This document shows, piece after piece, positions 13,694-19,950 of a stretch of 21,447 nt of DNA. Below the pieces are notes generated by a model. That model searched no databases and had not been told where the DNA came from. It was given only the letters and a program-made list of their open reading frames with translations. Source of the stretch: a virus; the IMG/VR virus record IMGVR_UViG_3300021960_005016, positions 1-21,447 of that record. One strand, given 5' to 3'. Numbering within the stretch: the first letter of the stretch is position 1; each line of letters opens with the position of its first letter. Both the position numbers and the translations under genes were made by a program.

Positions 13694-15283
13694 TTAGAAA
13701 GAAACAAACACCGGCATTGGAGTTATCAATTCAGTGTCCATATCCTTCATTTTTTCGTAAATTGCTGGATCCCATTCCGCTAATATCTGTTGCATACGCA
13801 CATTTAGTAGTGTTGCTGACACTAAATCGTCATGCTCGCCTGTTTTAGCACCAAATGTAGTACCATGTGCAACATAGTTCTTGAGTTCTGATATTAGTGG
13901 TTTGCTTTTGATTTCCAGTTTGTGTGTTTCTAATAAATGCTTAAATTTAGCACAAGCACCCATTTTGGTTTTGTGTGTTGTGTTAAATCCTTTACGAAAC
14001 TTACGCACATGTCCTTTCCTAATAGGTTCACTTAAAAACATACCGTATATGTTTTCCTCTCCATAGTCCTTAACACTTACTAGTGCCGCTTCACCGATAG
14101 AGTTATTTTCAATGCTGTAATAAACTTGTGGTAACTGAGCACCCTTTGCTTCGCATTGTTCCTTAATAGTTTTTGTAATTTCTGCAAGTATTCTTACCTG
14201 TCCTTGAATTGGAGTTGTATTATGTTGCCATTCTGCTACTTGTTTAAAACTAGGAAGTTCAAATACTTGAATAGCCGCAAAGTCTCCTCCTGTACCTAAA
14301 CTAGGATCCATGCTAACAACATACGTGTACTTAGAATCACAATCTTTATACCAGCGTGTTTGTCCTAATCTACGTAGCGGTTCTTCGCCTTCCAATTCTG
14401 CAAGTCTAACACTATTAATTAATGTTTCATCAAAGATTAAAAACTCGCATTCATGTTCACGCCTAAAACGCTCTTCACCAATACGTGATTTTTCTTCTTC
14501 TGCCCATTTTTCATCTCTATCAGGGTGTTCACTCCAGTGTGCTGTAAAAGCAAAGAAACCATTTGTACCAACTTCTGTATCGTTTCCGTGTTCATCAAAT
14601 CGCTTATTTGCTTCTGTCCATATAAGTGCAAACTGATCCTCATCACTATTTGGTGTTGAAGTAATAATCGCCTTACCACCTGTTGCTAGTGTTGGAGAAA
14701 TTGCAGTCCAAAATTCTTTGGCAATAGTAGGATTAACAAACGCAAACTCATCACAATATAGTAAAGATATTGACATACCTCTACCAGTGTTATCTGTTGT
14801 TGTTTGTGATACAATACGCGAGCCATTATCAAATTCCATTGATCCTTTATTATAAGATGTAACTCCACAACGTATATGATCCGGACAATCTTCATAAGCA
14901 TAGCGAATACGATGCATAATTTCCTGAGCACCTGCATATTTGTGTGCCGCAATTAATATTGTTACATCTGGATTAAACATAGCATACCATAATAGATAAC
15001 CAGCCGCCGTAGTAGACTTACCTGTTTGTCTTGGTAGCATATTAATATTGAATCTATGATTGTGATATGAGTCTACAAGTCTTTCTTGGAATTCAAATGG
15101 TTCAAATAATAACTTACCTTTTGTTGGATGTTGGATATAAAAGAAATTATCCATAAAGAATTTTGCACCCGTAACAGGATCTGCACAGGCTTGTAACTCT
15201 TTAATTTCTTTTTCTGTATATCTGGTCTTGGAGTGTGCTTTTTTAACTAGTACTCCATCAAGACTCTTGCTATTTTGTACCAT
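13694..15283 (-). CDS. 17: Terminase large subunit (T4 gp17-like)
   Basis: The DNA-packaging motor ATPase and headful nuclease, 529 residues (T4 gp17 has 610). ATPase domain: Walker A PRQTGKST at 84-91, Walker B LLYCDE with D178 and E179, coupling motif TSTP at 208-211. Nuclease domain (RNase H-like): D326 in VSMDPSLG, E392 in YSIENNSIG, and D485/D486 in GEHDDLVSA. All expected catalytic residues are present. It cuts concatemeric DNA and pumps it into the prohead through the portal, working with the small subunit encoded upstream. Its transcription unit begins right after a terminator and a late promoter that ends five bases before the ATG; there is no Shine-Dalgarno sequence. Confidence 0.97.
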   Translation of the reverse strand: MVQNSKSLDGVLVKKAHSKTRYTEKEIKELQACADPVTGAKFFMDNFFYIQHPTKGKLLFEPFEFQERLVDSYHNHRFNINMLPRQTGKSTTAAGYLLWYAMFNPDVTILIAAHKYAGAQEIMHRIRYAYEDCPDHIRCGVTSYNKGSMEFDNGSRIVSQTTTDNTGRGMSISLLYCDEFAFVNPTIAKEFWTAISPTLATGGKAIITSTPNSDEDQFALIWTEANKRFDEHGNDTEVGTNGFFAFTAHWSEHPDRDEKWAEEEKSRIGEERFRREHECEFLIFDETLINSVRLAELEGEEPLRRLGQTRWYKDCDSKYTYVVSMDPSLGTGGDFAAIQVFELPSFKQVAEWQHNTTPIQGQVRILAEITKTIKEQCEAKGAQLPQVYYSIENNSIGEAALVSVKDYGEENIYGMFLSEPIRKGHVRKFRKGFNTTHKTKMGACAKFKHLLETHKLEIKSKPLISELKNYVAHGTTFGAKTGEHDDLVSATLLNVRMQQILAEWDPAIYEKMKDMDTELITPMPVFVSF

Positions 15284-15288
15284 ACTAT

Positions 15289-15296
15289 TATTTATT
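15289..15296 (-). promoter_or_regulatory. Late promoter AATAAATA five bases before the terminase start
   Basis: The minus strand reads AATAAATA, ATAGT, then ATG at 15283. The last 15 bases, TAAATAATAGTATGG, are identical to those before the gene at 19219. It follows a terminator, so terminase mRNA should begin here; no ribosome site precedes the ATG. Confidence 0.7.
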
Positions 15297-15329
15297 GGGT
15301 ATTTTGGTGTGCTATGATGTTTTAGATAA

Positions 15330-15353
15330 TAAAAAGCCCCGCTTCCGCGAGGC
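15330..15353 (-). terminator. Rho-independent terminator after the 281-residue gene
   Basis: The RNA would fold GCCUCGC, loop GGAA, GCGGGGC (7-bp stem with one G-U pair, 15353-15336), followed by UUUUUAUU. It lies 29 bases beyond the preceding stop and ends the block that starts at 19219. Confidence 0.85.
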
Positions 15354-15355
15354 CC

Positions 15356-15375
15356 AATCCTAAGGTAGTAGGATT
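15356..15375 (-). repeat. Second hairpin directly before the terminator
   Basis: AATCCTA, loop CTACCT, TAGGATT: a perfect 7-bp inverted repeat that ends two bases before the terminator stem and begins six bases after the stop codon. A U-run does not follow it, so it is probably an accessory 3'-end structure, for example one that protects the mRNA from 3' exonucleases. Confidence 0.6.
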
Positions 15376-15381
15376 AAAAAA

Positions 15382-16227
15382 TTATGCGTTCTTTTTAGCC
15401 ATTTTAGTTGCAGTTGCATACATTACCGCTTCTGCATCATCGCCGTATCTCTTTTTAAAATCGCCTTTGGCTTTTTTCATGCCTTTAACATATTTTTCTT
15501 TTGTTTTTTCTTCTGGCTTAGATAATTTCTTTTCGTTTACAAATGTTGTCCACTCGCCTTTTAATCTTTCTTCGAGACCTTCTAATGGATTGTCGCCTTG
15601 TTTAGAAAATTTACGTGGTAATTTTTTAAGTTCTGTTTTACCATATGTATCTTCTAGTTCATCATCGCTATACCATTCGCCTTCTTTTTCATCTCCCATT
15701 GAATTAGCATATCCTTCATATGGTGATGGATCTTTTACTCTAATGTCTTTAGGATGTTTGCTTCCATTTAAACCTGTTAAGCCTGCAAGTGTAGTAATAT
15801 CTGCTACATCGCCATGATGTACATCTGGCTCGTTTTCATAATCGCCGCCGCATGGTGTACCATTGATGCTATCATCTGGTTTCATTGATACTATCGGAGC
15901 ATCATCTTGTGGCATCATGTCTGGCGATACTTTTTGCATACCAGCAAGTGCCATAATTCTTTGAAGCATTGGTAAATCTTCTGGAGAGTTAGCAGTAATT
16001 GTAATTGCTTCGTTAGTTTTTTCTTTTTTATCTTTAATGGCTTTTTTCATAGGCTCTTTTTTGTCACCATCTTTATCTACATCAAGAAAATCTGGTTTTG
16101 CTTTTTTAGCCTCTTTAACACCGTTTGCTTTTTCTGTATTTTCGATTGCGTCAGTATGAACGTTAGGATTTTTTTCATCTAACTCTCTTAGTCTTTTTAA
16201 TACATCAATCATTTCAATACTAGCCAT
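15382..16227 (-). CDS. Late protein built from two shared phage modules
   Basis: 281 residues. After a helical start (MASIEMIDVLKRLRELDEKN) comes the module KPDFLDVDKDGDKKEPM (about 45-61) with the same DxDxDGxxxE loop as in the 198-residue protein at 8390-7794. The middle (about 90-225) is acidic and Pro/Gly-rich and probably flexible. The last 45 residues (KYVKGMKKAKGDFKKRYG ... AVMYATATKMAKKN) nearly repeat residues 77-117 of the HAD protein. No catalytic motif. Start overlaps the previous stop (TAATG) with GGAGAAG upstream. A terminator follows, so this is the last gene of its unit. A structural, scaffolding or packaged role is possible; none is shown. Confidence 0.75.
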   Translation of the reverse strand: MASIEMIDVLKRLRELDEKNPNVHTDAIENTEKANGVKEAKKAKPDFLDVDKDGDKKEPMKKAIKDKKEKTNEAITITANSPEDLPMLQRIMALAGMQKVSPDMMPQDDAPIVSMKPDDSINGTPCGGDYENEPDVHHGDVADITTLAGLTGLNGSKHPKDIRVKDPSPYEGYANSMGDEKEGEWYSDDELEDTYGKTELKKLPRKFSKQGDNPLEGLEERLKGEWTTFVNEKKLSKPEEKTKEKYVKGMKKAKGDFKKRYGDDAEAVMYATATKMAKKNA

Positions 16228-16727
16228 TATTCTTCTCCGTCGAATCTTTCTTTTTTATCTTTAACAAGACTTTGTAAGAAAGTTTCTTTTCCTTTTTCAG
16301 TTGCTACTAATTCATCTTTATCAACTTTAGGTGCATCTTTATATTCACCGTCTGTTAATTTTGTTTCATATGGTTTATCATCTTTTTCTTTTTGATATTC
16401 TTCATATGGTTCACCTGGCATACGTACTCTAATATGTTCTGGATTTAAATTTAATACGTTAGCAAGATAGTGTCTTAAATGATCTTGTGTTGAAGGATAA
16501 TTTAGCGTTGTTTCATAAACCGTAACTTCGCAATTTGATAGTTGTGGAAAATCTAACGGTAAACTTTGAATTGGTGTTTTCTTACCTGACGATAGATTTG
16601 CAACATCAAACTTTTTAAGTGCAACTTCTAAACTATCTTCGAAATTTTCGTCAAGTTCTCCTGCGACTTTAATAACAAAGTCATATTGTTTACTTGTTTC
16701 TGCTAGATATTTTTTAAATCCGACCAT
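16227..16727 (-). CDS. Conserved marine T4-like phage protein with capsid-targeting-like start
   Basis: 166 residues. The start MVGFKKYLAETSKQYDFVIK closely resembles the T4 internal-protein leader MKTYQEFIAE, where prohead protease gp21 cuts after an LxE/IxE site; YLAE would fit. Residues about 15-105 look like a compact alpha/beta domain with two repeated-looking halves (ferredoxin-like; my inference) containing KKTPIQSLPLDFPQL and EVTVYETTLNYPSTQ. The C-terminal third is charged and probably disordered. I recall relatives in marine T4-like phages without function. It has its own late promoter and an AAGGA ribosome site nine bases before the ATG. Confidence 0.75.
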   Translation of the reverse strand: MVGFKKYLAETSKQYDFVIKVAGELDENFEDSLEVALKKFDVANLSSGKKTPIQSLPLDFPQLSNCEVTVYETTLNYPSTQDHLRHYLANVLNLNPEHIRVRMPGEPYEEYQKEKDDKPYETKLTDGEYKDAPKVDKDELVATEKGKETFLQSLVKDKKERFDGEE

Positions 16728-16750
16728 AACTATGTTTCCTTTATATACGT

Positions 16751-17257
16751 TTATTTATCTTGATCCCTATTCAAAATCTTGTCTAAAATGGCATTGCGAT
16801 CGGTTATAATAACGCCTTCTGCGTCAATAGTATTGCCTGCATCGCCCGATTTTTGGTCAATAGCCTGTTTTTTAAGTTGTAATTCAACCATTTTTAGTTT
16901 TTTGTCCAATTTAGCACTTTTGGCATCGATTGCATTTCTTAAACTGCTTACAGCAACTTCAAATACACGCCCTGCATAACGTGATTCTACATTCATTCCT
17001 AAGTCCATTAAGTCTTCATATGTTGCTTTGGCTTTGTCTGCTAATTCGTCTAACTCTTTATCTGCTAGTTCTCCTAGGCCTTTTACCATAGGCAATGCCG
17101 CTGAAATTTTATCAAACTCGGCCATGCTTCTAGTTAAATTGGAAGTATCAGGCTTTTTGGATTCTACTTTTTTATCATCTTCTTTAGGTTCTTCAACCTG
17201 ATCCATGATTTCACCTACTTCGGGTAGTTCTAGCAATTCTTCTAATTTCTTTGTCAT
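16751..17257 (-). CDS. 16: Terminase small subunit, gp16-like
   Basis: 168 residues (T4 gp16 has 164). It starts MTKKLEELLELPEVGEI, an acidic leader like that of gp16 homologues. A central pair of long helices with heptad-like spacing follows (about 75-140, including ADKAKATYEDLMDLGMNVES and AIDAKSAKLDKKLKMVELQL), then a mostly polar C-terminus. Small terminases form oligomeric rings by coiled coils, recognise DNA and regulate the large-subunit ATPase (established for T4). Position close to gp4 and upstream of gp17 agrees. No helix-turn-helix is obvious, and sequence is too divergent for certainty; another coiled-coil late protein is the alternative. Confidence 0.7.
   Translation of the reverse strand: MTKKLEELLELPEVGEIMDQVEEPKEDDKKVESKKPDTSNLTRSMAEFDKISAALPMVKGLGELADKELDELADKAKATYEDLMDLGMNVESRYAGRVFEVAVSSLRNAIDAKSAKLDKKLKMVELQLKKQAIDQKSGDAGNTIDAEGVIITDRNAILDKILNRDQDK
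16752..16759 (-). promoter_or_regulatory. T4-type late promoter GATAAATA (16727 gene)
   Basis: The minus strand reads GATAAATA then AACGT, with a predicted start at A16746. The 19-base leader contains AAAGGA. The final codons and TAA stop of the gp16-like gene (16753-16751) overlap the motif. Confidence 0.65.
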
Positions 17258-17262
17258 AATAT

Positions 17263-17270
17263 TACTTATC
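17263..17270 (-). promoter_or_regulatory. Weak late promoter GATAAGTA five bases before the gp16-like start
   Basis: The minus strand reads GATAAGTA, ATATT, then ATG at 17257. The TAA stop of gp4 (17268-17266) is inside. A strong AGAGGAG, 12 bases before the ATG, also exists, so ordinary translation from a longer mRNA is possible. Confidence 0.4.
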
Positions 17271-17700
17271 TCCTCTTGCCTTGGTGGAATAAATCTTTTT
17301 CAGTTACAACACGAAAGAATATACCATGTTGTTTTGCATAGGCCGCCGCCGCTTCCCATTTTGCTTTATTCTTTACGTATTGTGCTTGATTGAATTGATT
17401 TTTTCCAACACTTTCACGCATGGTTTGATTATCAGGTTTTATTTCAATAATCTCTGCTTTAGTTTTTCCTTTTTTATTGCTATAGACTAGAAAAAAATCA
17501 GGCACATAAATTGTGTATTTTCCAGTTAATGGATCACGATATGGTATCTTGATACTTTCACTTGCCCACTTTGCAATAGCAGGATGTTCATCGCACATTT
17601 TCATAAAGTGCCATTCCCAACTACTTCTATATCTTGGAGTTTTTGTTCCTATATATTTGTCGGGGTTTTTAAGTTCATATTTTCCCTGAGCAAACTTCAT
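17266..17700 (-). CDS. 4: Head completion nuclease, T4 gp4-like
   Basis: 144 residues of the gp4/gp50 head-completion family, which has a TnsA-like PD-(D/E)xK nuclease fold. Visible signature: Y24-R25-S26-S27-W28-E29 (RSSWEW), then KWASESIKIPY, then D68 in YVPDFFLVY and E86-x-K88 in IIEIKP. The catalytic set E29, D68, E86, K88 is complete. In T4, gp4 acts after packaging and is needed for heads to mature and join tails. T4 gp4 is of similar length (about 150). The start shares two bases with the previous stop (TAATG), and the gp16-like gene follows, as expected for a head-maturation and packaging cluster. Confidence 0.88.
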   Translation of the reverse strand: MKFAQGKYELKNPDKYIGTKTPRYRSSWEWHFMKMCDEHPAIAKWASESIKIPYRDPLTGKYTIYVPDFFLVYSNKKGKTKAEIIEIKPDNQTMRESVGKNQFNQAQYVKNKAKWEAAAAYAKQHGIFFRVVTEKDLFHQGKRR

Positions 17701-18089
17701 TATGGTAAAATGTTCCTTGAAACTGATTCGGATCTGTTAAGTTGTGCCTTTGTTCCTAGCACACTTGTTTTCAAACGATTAAGATTTAAAATCTCACCTA
17801 ACGTATCGGTTAATTCTAATTGAGTATTATTTTTAATTTCAGCAATAGCATCAAACGGATTAACACCTTCTAATTTACATTGTTTTAAAACTGCGAATGC
17901 TGTTGATCTTGCCGCAATCGGACCCATACCTTTTTTCTCAAACAATCCAGTAATAGCATCAACATCGGTTGACTTAAACTCTAACGCTTTTTTATTAAAG
18001 TCTTCGAAAAACTTAAATGTATCGTTAGCACTATTGTTAACACTTTGTCCGCCTGCTGTTTCTGGAGTATTAGTATAAATGTTTCCCAT
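17700..18089 (-). CDS. Hypothetical late protein, 129 residues
   Basis: The protein begins MGNIYTNTPETAGGQSVNNS, a polar, flexible start, followed by a helical domain (about 25-110) with segments FFEDFNKKALEF and RSTAFAVLKQCKLEGVNPFD. I do not recognise a T4 counterpart. It sits between the tail-tube-related gene and gp4 and is coupled to both: two bases from the previous stop, and a stop overlapping the gp4 start. Small virion connector, neck or tail-completion proteins occur near here in T4-like genomes, so a virion role is plausible but unproven. An AGGTGA sequence upstream serves as ribosome site. Confidence 0.7.
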   Translation of the reverse strand: MGNIYTNTPETAGGQSVNNSANDTFKFFEDFNKKALEFKSTDVDAITGLFEKKGMGPIAARSTAFAVLKQCKLEGVNPFDAIAEIKNNTQLELTDTLGEILNLNRLKTSVLGTKAQLNRSESVSRNILP

Positions 18090-18091
18090 AA

Positions 18092-19219
18092 TTATTCACC
18101 TGATGTTTGTAAAGCATTAACCGACTGATTAGTTGTTGTAGATGTTGCCAATCCTGTATCAATTTGATTAGGATTTTGTCCTTTTTCTTTTGCTTGTACA
18201 TCTTTATTTGCATCAATTTTATCAGCACCTTTTTGATTCATAATTTCTTGTGTTGAATTAAAAATTGCTCTTTTCGTGATACCTGCAATCTCTTGCTTAA
18301 CACTATCACTTGACAAACGGTCTGCTTTGTCTACAACATTTTTTGCTTTAATTGCAGTACCGATAAGTGCAAAAGGATTTGAAAACGCTTCTCCGCTCAT
18401 TACGTCACCGAAGATATCTAAGCCACCAGCAATTACACCATTGGCTCCGAACAATCCTCCGCCACCTGCTTGTATAGGAGATGGTGATCTATCATAATGT
18501 ATTTGTGCAAACCCTGCTGGATTATCAACACTTATGGATCCATAACCATATTGAATACCTTCATAGATAACCTGCATTTGATTTTCTGCCGGTTGACTAT
18601 CACCTGCTGTCATGTTTGGCGGATCCCAACTTGACACAATAGGATTAATTAATTTAAATTCATGAAATTTATGTTGAGACAATTGATATATCGAGATGTC
18701 TCTAAAAAATTTAACACTTACATCACTGCTATAACCAAACTTCATGTAACTTGCTTCTGGTGGATTATATAGTTTATGTTTTTCTAACACCGTGGGAAAC
18801 AAACTATCATGATAATATGTTTGAAAATATTGTCGCCATAACGCGGCAGTTAATCCTCTATTATCATCATGAAATGTAAATGTCACTGGCTGATATTGAA
18901 CTGCTGTTTGAAAATTTGTTTTCTTTCCGTATTGATTTTTAACTTCTGTATTAACCTGCACTCCTGGAAGTTTTACATCTTTAACTAGCATACCACATTC
19001 TACTTGAGGCAATGCTTTATTAAAAATTGCATCAGGTGACTTTACTGCTTGTTGATTAATATTAAAAACAACATGATAAAGAAACTTGACTTTTGGAGCC
19101 AGTTTCATGTAGTCGTCAGTAAACAACCTTGCGGCGTGTTGATAATCGCTCATATCCCCGCGACTACCAAATATTCCGTCTACTACACTACCTAAGAATT
19201 TTGTAAATTTATTGGCCAT
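18092..19219 (-). CDS. Tail-tube-related virion protein (gp19/gp54-like fold), putative
   Basis: 375 residues. The central part looks like the tail-tube fold: CGMLVKDVKLPGVQVNTEVK, YQPVTFTFHDDNRG and MQVIYEGIQYGYGSISVDNP resemble the strand order of gp19 (LTKQVIDVTRP..., QPITLTVRDDVNN..., FVQDINYNQLTYSDSNP). The N-terminal 40 residues and a Gly/Ala-rich, then Gln/Asn/Thr-rich C-terminal third are extra. T4 gp54 (320 residues), the tube initiator on the baseplate, has this combination of tube-like domain and long tail, so a tube initiator or terminator is possible. The gene follows gp19 after a terminator and late promoter; there is no Shine-Dalgarno sequence at its ATG. Exact identity is uncertain. 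Confidence 0.6.
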   Translation of the reverse strand: MANKFTKFLGSVVDGIFGSRGDMSDYQHAARLFTDDYMKLAPKVKFLYHVVFNINQQAVKSPDAIFNKALPQVECGMLVKDVKLPGVQVNTEVKNQYGKKTNFQTAVQYQPVTFTFHDDNRGLTAALWRQYFQTYYHDSLFPTVLEKHKLYNPPEASYMKFGYSSDVSVKFFRDISIYQLSQHKFHEFKLINPIVSSWDPPNMTAGDSQPAENQMQVIYEGIQYGYGSISVDNPAGFAQIHYDRSPSPIQAGGGGLFGANGVIAGGLDIFGDVMSGEAFSNPFALIGTAIKAKNVVDKADRLSSDSVKQEIAGITKRAIFNSTQEIMNQKGADKIDANKDVQAKEKGQNPNQIDTGLATSTTTNQSVNALQTSGE

Positions 19220-19224
19220 ACTAT

Positions 19225-19232
19225 TATTTAGT
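19225..19232 (-). promoter_or_regulatory. Late promoter ACTAAATA five bases before the 19219 start
   Basis: The minus strand reads ACTAAATA, ATAGT, then ATG. It comes directly after the terminator U-run, so the mRNA of this gene should begin here, with the start site predicted at the A of ATG. Confidence 0.7.
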
Positions 19233-19235
19233 CGT

Positions 19236-19270
19236 AAAAAAAGGCCGGAGATTTTTACGTCTCCGACCTT
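19236..19270 (-). terminator. Strong rho-independent terminator after tail tube
   Basis: The RNA folds AAGGUCGGAGA, loop CGUAAAAA, UCUCCGGCCUU (11-bp stem with one G-U pair, 19270-19260 with 19251-19241), followed by a U-run. It lies 17 bases beyond the gp19 stop and insulates highly expressed tail genes from the next unit. It is symmetrical, but there are no plus-strand genes for it to serve. Confidence 0.92.
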
Positions 19271-19287
19271 AAATTTTAATAGTACTA

Positions 19288-19914
19288 CTAGCCTGTTGCT
19301 AAAGTTCTGATAGTTCTTCCAATTGCTTGACCAATACCATCTGGTTGACCAGCGCCATTAGTTTGAATTGCATTGTCATATTGTAATGACATTGTAATAT
19401 CAACTGGATTTGAATCACTATATGTTAACTGATTGTAGTTAATATCTTGTACAAAACAACCTACTAATTCAAATGTTTCAAGGACGCTAGGAGCATTAGC
19501 ACCATTTCCACCATCTAAAATTTCAATTCTAGTTTTGAATTTATAATCGATACCTGAAGCCGCACTTGATTGTTCAAAGAAATCAAATTGTTTCTGTAAT
19601 TGCTCGCCTGCAAGTTTGTTAACAGAGTTGTTAACATCATCACGCACCGTTAAAGTAATTGGTTGCCATGTATGCTTGCCAGCATAGTAAACTTTTGAGT
19701 TGTAAACATCAATTGCAATAGACTCAAAGTTCACATTTGGTCTAGTTACATCGATTACTTGTTTTGTCAGTTCCACCACAGGACTACCTGCACCAAAGTT
19801 CTCTAGAGAAACTCTAAAGCGATACTTTAGTTTCGGCATCAACAAACCTTGAGTGCCTGCTGATTGATCACTTGCTAGTGGTACCGTAAATCTTGATAAA
19901 CTTGAAATTGCCAT
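19288..19914 (-). CDS. 19: Tail tube protein, T4 gp19-like
   Basis: 208 residues (T4 gp19 has 163; marine homologues are often around 200). The sequence has the expected beta-rich tube fold: KLKYRFRVSLENFG, LTKQVIDVTRPNVNFESIAI, KHTWQPITLTVRDDVNN, ETFELVGCFVQDINYNQLTY and VDITMSLQYDNAIQ. The C-terminus is Gly-rich and flexible. Stacked hexamers form the inner tube through which DNA passes. It is immediately downstream of the sheath gene, as in T4, has its own late promoter and an AAGGAG ribosome site nine bases before the ATG, and is followed by a strong terminator, fitting very high late expression. Confidence 0.93.
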   Translation of the reverse strand: MAISSLSRFTVPLASDQSAGTQGLLMPKLKYRFRVSLENFGAGSPVVELTKQVIDVTRPNVNFESIAIDVYNSKVYYAGKHTWQPITLTVRDDVNNSVNKLAGEQLQKQFDFFEQSSAASGIDYKFKTRIEILDGGNGANAPSVLETFELVGCFVQDINYNQLTYSDSNPVDITMSLQYDNAIQTNGAGQPDGIGQAIGRTIRTLATG

Positions 19915-19938
19915 TTTATTTTGCTCCTTGTATAATTT

Positions 19939-19946
19939 TATTTATC
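19939..19946 (-). promoter_or_regulatory. T4-type late promoter GATAAATA (tail tube)
   Basis: The minus strand reads GATAAATA then AAATT, with a predicted start at A19933 and an 18-base leader with AAGGAG. It lies in the 36-base gap between sheath and tube genes, giving the tube an extra dose over the sheath. Confidence 0.75.
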
Positions 19947-19950
19947 ACCA

